A DNA stretch of 64,000 nt from Siphonodentalium dalli (taxonomy: Eukaryota > Mollusca > Scaphopoda > Gadilida > Siphonodentaliidae): NCBI GenBank assembly GCA_032622095.1, contig CP136069.1:160629043-160693042 (forward strand). The letters run 5' to 3'. Of this stretch, positions 55,871-64,000 are shown piece after piece. The translations under genes were made by a program, and so were the position numbers. Below the pieces are notes generated by a model. That model searched no databases. It saw only the letters and a list, made by a program, of their open reading frames with translations, and had not been told where the DNA came from. How positions within the stretch are numbered: the first letter of the stretch is position 1; each line of letters opens with the position of its first letter.

Positions 55871-56118
55871 TCGTATACCAACAGCACCCTGATTCGGATC
55901 AAACCATGGGAAATCTGGTATCCTGCTTCAAGCTGCTTGCCAATTCGATAAGTTTTAATCCTTGTCGTTAATGTGATGTGTTGGAGATAATTTAGAGATG
56001 ATTTATATATGGCACCGTATTCAAGAAGCAGGCAACCATACATAAGACCGGACCCACAAACAGAAAATAACAAATATAACGTGACCAGGTACGTGGCGAC
56101 CGGGGGGGGGGGGGGGGG

Positions 56119-56670
56119 TTGGTGGGACATTTCCAACACTTGGAAAGCTTGTGTCCTGGTCCTTTCCCCATGGCCAGTCAAAAACAGCTAGTGAATTTAA
56201 GAAAACAAGATTGTCCTACATTTGGTCAACATTGTCATTTGAATTGTCATCAGTTGGATATTTTCCAACCTAAGTGGGCGGTGTCAGGATTGAAATTTCC
56301 AACTCTTGGAAGGTTTGAGGCTAATCCAGATGCTAGGATTTTGCGATTTTTTTGTTCAGATTGCAAATTTTTCCCGACACCGGGCCAAACCATGGTCGGA
56401 CTGGTGTTGGGAAAAATTCCCACGTGGCCAATAAAAACTGCTAATTAGTTTAAGAAAACAATATTTTACTACATTTGGTAAAAATTATGGACTGAAATGG
56501 TCATCAGCTGGAGAATTTTCCATCCTAAGGGAGCGTATGAGATTTGAAATGTCCAACACGAGGAAAGCTTGAGACCAGTCTAGGATTTTGCGATTTTCTT
56601 GTTTAGTTTTCAAAATTTTCTCACACCGGGCTGAACAAACATGGTCGGCCCGGTGTGTCCTGGTCTCTTG
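56119..56670. repeat. About 250-bp units of the TTTCCAAC repeat, two copies
   Basis: Landmarks recur at 250-bp spacing: TTTAAGAAAACAA, CTACATTTGGT, GTCATCAG(T/C)TGGA, TTTTCCA(A/T)CCTAAG, CCAAC and GGATTTTGCGATTTT. A poly-G tract (56102-56117) precedes it. Relatives are at 10.0 and 40.5 kb. Confidence 0.7.
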
Positions 56671-57189
56671 TCCGTAGCCTTGTGCATTGGTCTGGAGTTA
56701 GAAAGGATCTATTGAACAGAATGGTTCTGCGACTGAGTCTGCGGACAGTTCAGCCTGTTCTCCAGAATATCACCACGTTAACGGCTTACAATAGGATTTG
56801 TTTTAGGTTCACATAACTTAACAATCGACGTATAATCGCCTCATTTTGAGTCCATATCGAACTGAAACTAAGAGTGTTTCGTGCCATTATCGACTCATAA
56901 CGACTTATTATAAGTTCTTTATGGGCTGACAATAACACGAATAAAGCAACTCACGAAATACCAATGTATCTCTTTAAAATGTGTTTTCACCGTGACCCAT
57001 AAAGCGGAATAACGGATATAAGTTCACTATCGGCTTACGTGTATTGCAGATAATTTATTTAATAAAATCCAATATAAACATATGTGAACATTATAGGTCG
57101 ATTATGAACCTATTTGCGCGAAGATATGTTGGACGGTCATCTGTATCTATATTTGCGAATGTCTGTCTGTGTTCTATAGAAATCCACAA
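56671..57189. other. Gene-free stretch
   Basis: Nothing recognised. Confidence 0.45.
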
Positions 57190-57990
57190 GGGACCATCTA
57201 GATGGCACCAAAGGGGTCTAACAGGGGTAACTTTTTACGTGTGGGTTAGAATTTTCTAAAGTGACGCCGTTGTTGTCAGGGGCAGAAAGTGGGAGGGACA
57301 GAATCTTTTTGGTCACCGATTGCCACCAAACTTATATATAATCATCCTCATGGTATGGGGAATATAATGGTGTGGTTTAAATATGTCAAAAGTGGCGCCA
57401 TTCGAGTCAGGGATGCACGGAAGGGGAGAGGGGCACACAAATTGATAAAAATAATTTTAGCGCCGATTTCCACCAAATTGATACACATTCTTCTCCATGA
57501 TACAGACTTACAGAGAATCTAATTGTGTGATTTAAAGATACCAAATTGGTGCCGTCTGGATGAGAGATTGGGGTGGGGTGGGGTAGGCACTAAATTTGAT
57601 AAGAATTGGTTAACTCACCGATTTCCACCAAACTGTGCTTAAAACAAATGGCGACATTCGAGCGAGGGGTGCACTGAAAGGGAGAGGGGCACCAAAATTG
57701 ATACACAACATTTTTAGCGCCAATTTCCACCAAAGTTGATACACATTCTTATTCACGATACGAGGAATCAAATCGTGTGATCTAAAGACGCCATATTGGT
57801 ACTGTTTGTGTGAGAGATGGTGTGGGCATGGGGTGTTCACTAAATTTGATAATCAAATTGTTAATCGCCGATTAGCACCAAACTTATAAATAATCATCTC
57901 CATGATATCAGGAGTATAATTGTGTGGTTTAAAGATGTCAAAAGTGATGCCATTCGAGTCAGGGTCCCACATAGGGTGAGAGAGACAACA
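57190..57990. repeat. Dimeric tandem array, second locus
   Basis: About six diverged units of the array described at 1037. Alternating sub-types carry GCCATTCGAGTCAGGG with GGGGAGAGGGGCAC, and CCAAATTGGTGCCGTCTGG with GAGAGATTGGGGTGGG. CCAATTTCCACCAAA-type junctions recur every 130-150 bp. Confidence 0.8.
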
Positions 57991-58208
57991 AAATTGATAA
58001 ACAATATGTCCGTGCATCTTTCGTGTTTCCTTCCATTTAAGCGTTTTGTGAAGATTGTGAAGAATGTCTTTGCGTGCATATATAATCCATGTAGAGTATG
58101 TTCGTTGGTCAAGCAAGATATAACCGATGCCAAGTTAATTTAATTTGGAAAACAATTTTTTTTTGGATGGAGCTAAAAACGAGCGATCTAACTGGGCTCC
58201 GCCATTAA

Positions 58209-59158
58209 GGACTTTGCTAACCCAATTTTCCCCAAATTTAATGGAGGACAAACTAAAGGTTTATGTTAATTTTTATTAGTAATCACAGTAATCAAACCCA
58301 TGGATGCAGCATTTGATGAGTATAATTCATGGTAAATTATGTTAGAAATTCAAAATGTGAAATTTGTAAAAGTTTTTAAATTCTATTTTTTCGAACCCAA
58401 TATCAACAAACACAAAGATCATATCTAAGAAAAAGATATGGGTATGTGTACTGAACACTGTGAAGAATGATGAACAATAAAGATATACTCACATGTCTTC
58501 ATTTTTATGAAGAATGTTGGCTTGGAAGCAGCTGTTTACAAATGGTATATTTCATTGCTCAGAAAAGCTATTTGGGAACTGAATTTGATGGGTCAAGTTA
58601 ATGTTCTCTGAAGCCAGATGGGATTATGACCAGCAGGTGCTGAACCATGAGAATATTATATCATATTCAGGCTGATTGGTGAACTAGTTTCTGGGCTATG
58701 GGTACCACCATATTGGGTATTACACAGTGCTTTTGTCAAGAGATGCACAACACATCACTGTCCACATATATTAACACTTAACTGTCACCTCACTACAAGC
58801 GATGTCAGGCAAGTTTCTAAATTATTTGTAAACATTCGGTTCTTAGTAATTTTATCAAAGAATGCTTTATAAATATAAATATGATTGTATTATTCATCAT
58901 TCTTCGCAGTGTTCAGTACACATTGCCATATTTCTTTATTTGATATGGACTTTGTGTTTATTGATTGTGGGTTCGAAAAAATAGATTTTAAAAACCTCTA
59001 TAAATTTCACATATAGTATTTCTAACATATTCCACCATGAATTATACTCTTAAAATGTTGCATTCATGGGTTTGGTTAATGTGATTACTAATAAAAGTGA
59101 ACATAAACCTTTAATTTTGACTCCATCAAATTTGGGGAAAATTGGGTTAGCAAAGTCC
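58209..59158. mobile_element. TTAA-flanked 950-bp element with about 270-bp terminal inverted repeats
   Basis: TTAA occurs at 58205-58208 and 59159-59162. Ends read GGACTTTGCTAACCC inward, and arms stay similar (roughly 85%) for about 270 bp, down to TACTGAACACTG(T/C)GAAGAAT. A TTAA duplication points to a piggyBac-like or other TTAA-specific transposase, though ends do not start CCC. The 410-bp centre encodes nothing recognised. Confidence 0.8.
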
Positions 59159-59406
59159 TTAACCAGAAGTCCTATTCACCAACGTAAAATTATTTAAATG
59201 CAAACTTTCCGAAACTGAACTATGGAGTTCTGTGGCAGCATAAGGGAGACAACCTTGCATCTTTTCAAAGTGCAATCTCTAAATCTATCCTTGAATTCTG
59301 TGACAATATGTTGAATAAGTGCAATATATCCTCAAAGATCACCCCAGAATATATAATCCTTGGTTTAGGAAGAGACAAAGCAGACTTGAATATACTTGAT
59401 ATATGT

Positions 59407-59525
59407 TTGTTATTATATTAGAGATTTATATACTGTTGCAACATAAGACCAATGAAGCCTGCTATATGTTTGTTATTATATAAGAGAGTTATATACTGTT
59501 GCAAAATAAGACCAATGAAGCCTAC
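59407..59525. repeat. 62-bp direct duplication
   Basis: Two copies share TTTGTTATTATAT(T/A)AGAG, TTATATACTGTTGCAA and ATAAGACCAATGAAGCCT. Confidence 0.85.
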
Positions 59526-60720
59526 AGTCCAATGACTTCTGGGGCACACCAAACAATACAAAATCATAGAAACTGAAATTTCCTGAACTCTTAGGTCCAA
59601 GAAAGAGATATGTTTTAAGGATGTATGGGATAAGCTAAGCAAAATCCGCTCATGATAGACAATACTTATTTATAATACTTAATTTATAGCATCAATTTTG
59701 ATCTAAGCACATACATCCCTATTGAAAATGCCCATTATATTTCATATAATCTATTACCCTTTGTGATAGTTAGGCACAAGTCATATATATCACATATACT
59801 GTACGCTTATTGTGTAATTGTTTTTTTGTTTCATTGATTCTTTGAATCTTGCATATATATGTTATACATCGTGATATGAATGAAAATAGAATAAAAACAA
59901 GCATAGGAAATTTCGGTAGGTTGAGAATGCTCTGATATTTTGAGGGAGAGCTCAAGTGATAATATTTAATTACTAATGCAGGTACAGAGTTGAAATTACA
60001 AAAGAGTGAACCCCATTGCTCAGCCAGTTAGAAGAATATTTGTTTGTCAAACCAAAGCTTGGCCATATTCCTAGTTGTCACAAGTTTATCGTGTACAATA
60101 ATTTAAATAGAACATTTTCGACCTTGTTGCATGATTGGGGGTGGGGGGAGGGGGGGGTCCCGAAAGGTCACAAGAGCTAATGGACTTAGTTGAATGTATC
60201 AGTCGGAATAATCTGGGCAAGAAGGTTCAATATAATATATTTTACTTAAATACCGCTGCTTTTGCTATCAAGTAAAGAGAACACTGGTGATTTAAACAGA
60301 ACGTCCACCATACGGGTTATCATGCGAACAATTAATTTAAGTAACCTGGCGACTCCGTGTGAGATAGCCGCTCCTGTACATTCCGACTTTATTTGAACTA
60401 GAACTCAATGCGGTCGACATATGGTTAATGGTTAGGTTATCAGCGGACAAATATTACACGACCTGTAATTTCCAGGTAAGTCCCCAAATACACGATATTT
60501 ACAGATATTACATGCATGTGTGTATCCACCTAATTAACCCGCATATGCTCAATATACTTAGCAATAGTGGGTTAAAACACAACGTCTGAACTAATGTTGG
60601 GTTCGGTGATCAAATAAGGAGATAACTCCGTCAACATCCCTGGTTAAGTGGTTCTGCTAATTTTACTGATGCTGGCGGTTCTTGCATAATAGCCATGATG
60701 CTCGTTGAGCAAATGATTGT
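59526..60720. other. Gene-free stretch
   Basis: Only a G-rich run at about 60137-60160 is notable. Confidence 0.45.
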
Positions 60721-62062
60721 GTTATTCCGAAGGTTCACTATTCCGAATGTTCGCTATTCCGAAGGTTCGCTATTCCGAAGATTCTCTATTCCGAAGGTTC
60801 GCTATTCCGAAGGTTTTTGTTATTTTAAGGTTAATTCTATATTCTAATGTATTGAGAGGGTTCATTATCACGAAGACTCTTTTTATGAAGAAAATAACTT
60901 AAAACATTAAAACAATAAATGTGATATTGTTTTGTTTTCGCGGATTTAATGTCATTACTTATGACGTTATTTCTCATTAAATATTCACGTCACGCAGCCC
61001 ACATAATTGCTATGTTTCCATACGATTTAATGTCATTACGTCTGACGTATTATCTCAATAATATTAAAGGCAAGAATGCGCCAGCTAAAGGCGGAGTATA
61101 ACAATGGGGCTATATCGCTTAATGAATACTGGAGGCTAGAACATACTGCGTAGCAGAATATCGCTGAATAGACGGGTATGAGATGAATCTAACTGCAATT
61201 GTGACTTTGTATTGACTTTAAAGGCCCACTTAATTTTCAAGTCACCGATTACTTTTTTTATAGTGCCTTCATATACCATTTTAATAACAATTTATTCCAT
61301 AAAATATGATTAAAATACTATATTTCATCACCATTTGAAACGTTTGTGTCTCAGAAGATGCCCATAGAGAAATAGAAAACAGCTGAAATCATTAAAAGAT
61401 TTCCCCCGTTATGGCTCCCAGAATGCAACAGAATTCAAACTAAAAATATATTTTCAATGGAAGGGAGATAACTATCTTTAAAATGTAGTTATTCCTCCAT
61501 TGAAAATAATACACATTGCGCAACAACACCAGATGAAACTTCAGCACAAAACACGTTGGTAACTAAAAAAACCACAACATGTCTATTATACTGGTTTATT
61601 ATACCGGATAAGTTGCAAATACAATGTCAGAGAGCTTCCAATTTCAAATGGTATATAATATGGCATATATTTTATATATGTGATCTGGCGGTTGATTTTT
61701 ATTTCAAATACAGATTGCCAGTTCGGACAGACTGTATCTCTCACATGTAGTTTATTTCAGTCATGCAGTCATCGTGTTTTCAACTTTGCACAATAAACGA
61801 TAAACTGACACTTTATTCTTGCTAATAATAACAACAACCGACATCTGGGACAATTTGGGAATTAGAATGGGGTTTATAAATGTAGACCCTACTATATGTG
61901 AATACTAGCGTAATAGTATTTTTCATTTCTCGTGTGGTTTTTGTGGGGGTGCAAATTTTGATGAAAATTCTGGTTAAATACGCCCATGAATAGAGAACCT
62001 TCGGAATAGCGAACCTTCGGAATAGCGAACCTTCGGAATAAGGAACCTTCGGAATCGGAAAC
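60721..62062. mobile_element. Foldback-like element, second locus
   Basis: The left arm (60723-60820) is six tandem copies of ATTCCGAAGGTTCGCT. The right arm (61994-62062) is about four copies of the inverse AGCGAACCTTCGGAAT. The 1.17-kb centre holds nothing recognised. The 16-bp unit TCCGAAGGTTCGCTAT differs by a few bases from TCCGAGGGTTCGATAG at 34.8-35.8 kb, so the two are one family. Confidence 0.75.
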
Positions 62063-62579
62063 CCTACCGTGTTAAAGTACTGTACAATACATCCGGAAAT
62101 TTATGGGAACATCCTCCTATTATACTCAGTCATAAAATCATTTTCATTATAATTACCATGCTGTTTGCATCTTTCATAGAACACATGAGTTTATATTGCT
62201 CTAATTCATGGCTCAAATTCATTCATTTGTTGCATATATTCTGTTGCGTATAAAAGGAGATGGTCCCATAAATGGCCCGATTTAGTGTACAGCACCCCTT
62301 TAATTACATGTACTGTTATTTTTCTAAAGTTATTATTTTCGCGGCCTTTTGATCAATCTGAACGAAAACAAACAAATATTTAATGAGATATGCGGCAGCA
62401 TGATATTCCACACTATATGTATTTTTAATTACTTATTGACGGATGTAACCAATTAGCAGCTGCGACTGACCCCCTACCATGGCGCCTGACGCTGGTTTGA
62501 ATACTATAGACGAGCATCATTATTATTACGCAACAACTCAACTGAATTATTGAAAACTCTTCACCACTGCCCCATCTTC
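62063..62579. other. Gene-free stretch
   Basis: Nothing recognised. Confidence 0.45.
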
Positions 62580-62690
62580 TAGTATATCATCCCCTTTATC
62601 TCTATATCTCTCCCTCTCGACCTCTCTATCTATCTCTATCGTTCTCTTTCACTATCTTTCTCCCCTCTCTCTTTCCCTGCTTCTCACGAC
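62580..62690. repeat. CT-rich polypyrimidine tract
   Basis: Low-complexity TCTC, CCTCTC and CTATCTAT sequence. Confidence 0.85.
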
Positions 62691-62785
62691 ATCATCATTA
62701 CTATAGTTATAATATTTTCATTCCTTCCCGTCCGACCCCCCCTCTACACTTAATAAAGAGCGGGCGCGAAACAAAAGGGGAGCAA

Positions 62786-62818
62786 ACTTAATAAAAGCCC
62801 TTGGGCTTGTTGTTTAAT
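62786..62818. repeat. AATAAAAGCCC motif shared with 11909-11941
   Basis: Both sites read TTAATAAAAGCCC, a C or T, then TGGGCTTGTTGTTTAAT. The polyadenylation-like AATAAA beside a small GCCC/GGGC dyad suggests a common 3' end of an element. Confidence 0.6.
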
Positions 62819-62940
62819 CCCTTTTCCAATCAATCGTCTATATTGTTCTATCTTATTGTAAAATGTTTGTCAAATGTCTAAATATGTTATCATGATTGGA
62901 ATAAATATATTTTCACCAATCTGAACAAATTAATGGTGGA

Positions 62941-63297
62941 AATCCCGCTCTGTGTTTAAAACACACTTTCTTTTTAATCCCACTTGATCAGAGCTTTACT
63001 TGTTATATAATCCCGCTCTGCGTTTAAAACACACTTTATTTTGAGTCTCACTTGATCAGACCTTTACTTGTTATATAATCCCGCTCTGTACGTGTTTAAA
63101 ACACACTTTGTTTTGAGTCTCACTTGGTCAGAGCTTTATTTGTTATATAATCCCGCTCTGTGTTTAAAACACACTTTCTTTTTAGTCCCACTTGATCACC
63201 GATTTACTTGTTATACAATCCCGCTCTGTGTTTAAAACACACTTTATTTTTAGTCCTACTTGATCAGAGCTTTACTTGTTATATAATCCCGCTCGGT
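62941..63297. repeat. 68-bp tandem array, about 5 copies
   Basis: Each unit reads AATCCCGCTCTGTGTTTAAA, ACACACTTTCTTTTTAGTCC, CACTTGATCAGAGCTTTACT and TGTTATAT. Copies are well conserved, with one 4-bp insertion (TACG). A sixth partial copy ends the array. Confidence 0.95.
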
Positions 63298-64000
63298 GTG
63301 TGACATTAAAAAGAACATAAATACGGCCGCTGACCGACTATTTTGTTTTATCTCACTCTCTCATACTGTCCTCTAATGATATATTTGCTTTGTACTTACC
63401 ATCCATGGCGCATCCCAGTGAGACTTTCTAATTGCTCAGATTGATAAAAATAAACATTCAACGTATGTTAGATTTATGCCGCTGGTTAGCCCGTGTGGCA
63501 GAAGTTAAATGCTGGAAAGTTCTCCGATCACTACGGACCATGAAATTAATTGTTAGCAACAATCCCTTCCCCGTACGTAGTTTAAGGATAGACTCACTGA
63601 TTGTCTACTCAGGAATAATACAATTTGAAACAAATGTCTTGCAAATAAGGGATGAACTAAATGAATAGGCAAAAATCAATTCCGCAAGTTTCGGAATGGG
63701 TTATCCTCGTGCAAACTGTTGGTTTTGTACACGTGGTAATCGATCATTGTGGCTACAATTGTCTTGCAAATAAGAAAGGGATGAACTAAATGAATCGGGA
63801 AAAATAAATTTAGCAAGACTCGGGTTGGATTGGTTCCGCTTATTCTCAAATTGCCTACATGTCTGCAGAAATATCGCTGGCAAAGGCGTGAGCGTCGCAC
63901 GTATAGTCTAATTTCAGCCAAACCTTGGCTGTTTATTTCACACCAGTTTCTGGGATAACCTGTGTGTCGACTGAGAACCTATGTGTCAATTGAGGAGAAC
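63298..64000. repeat. Direct duplication near window end
   Basis: Bases about 63635-63705 and 63758-63830 share GTCTTGCAAATAAG, GGATGAACTAAATGAAT and CGCAAG or AGCAAG segments. Open frames around it (63432-63921) have no recognisable motif. Confidence 0.6.

Noticed and set aside
62941-63297. Possible CRISPR array (68-bp period)
   Set aside because: The whole unit is repeated, with no variable spacers.
63432-63921. Overlapping ORFs near the window end
   Set aside because: They run through a local duplication in opposite frames and show no motif.
1-64000. tRNA, rRNA and snRNA genes
   Set aside because: No cloverleaf with A/B boxes or rRNA core sequence was recognised by eye; a covariance-model scan would be needed to exclude them.

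Overview
The window looks like a stretch of invertebrate animal nuclear genome, most likely a lophotrochozoan and probably a mollusc. This is an inference. It rests on AT-rich, gene-poor DNA, an intron-less class A GPCR, isolated exons of secreted lectin-type domains (PAN/Apple, C-type lectin) bounded by GT-AG splice sites, a Thr-stalk membrane protein exon, several clades of non-LTR retrotransposon, and very many non-autonomous inverted-repeat elements. Nothing suggests a bacterium, organelle or virus. No rRNA, tRNA or CRISPR array was recognised by eye.

Host coding content is small. The one gene that looks complete is a single-exon rhodopsin-like GPCR at 6.3-7.4 kb (+). The other host-like coding pieces are on the minus strand: a PAN/Apple terminal exon at 26.66-26.94 kb, its truncated duplicate at 0.77-1.04 kb, a 1.46-kb Thr-rich exon with a C-terminal membrane anchor at 16.58-18.05 kb, and a C-type lectin exon at 41.88-42.12 kb. 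The PAN and Thr-rich terminal exons are followed by a related 3' flank. Relatives of that flank also occur without a recognised exon at 9.0-9.3 and 53.5-53.65 kb. This suggests a dispersed family of extracellular-protein genes whose 3' ends were duplicated together.

Repeats and mobile DNA make up most of the rest. The first kilobase (copy A) is duplicated at 21.28-26.94 kb (copy B), where it is split by two later insertions of about 3 kb and 1.6 kb. Retroelements: a CR1/Jockey-like LINE (1.46-3.38 kb) inside a dimeric tandem array; a LINE 3' end (14.6-15.4 kb, -); a Tx1/L1-like LINE (44.47-46.99 kb, -) flanked by direct repeats of about 335 bp; an RT fragment (52.8-53.3 kb, -); and a Ty3/gypsy-type zinc-knuckle fragment (55.5-55.9 kb, -). 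DNA-transposon traces: a MULE-like transposase fragment (33 kb); a piggyBac-type MITE with TTAA ends carrying a nested double palindrome (13.99-14.38 kb); a 950-bp TTAA-flanked element with arms of about 270 bp (58.2-59.2 kb); several elements with 100-150 bp terminal inverted repeats (9.4, 25.1, 36.4, 37.9 kb); hAT-like ends around GTACCG arrays (28.6-29.8 kb); and about 150-bp hairpin MITEs (27.6, 34.1, 47.7 kb).

The least conventional features are two foldback-like elements (34.84-35.83 and 60.72-62.06 kb) whose inverted arms are tandem arrays of the same 16-bp unit family, the very long target-site duplication of the Tx1-like LINE, and the palindrome-of-palindromes inside the piggyBac-type MITE. 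All comparisons were made by eye, so boundaries are approximate unless a splice site or target-site duplication is cited.
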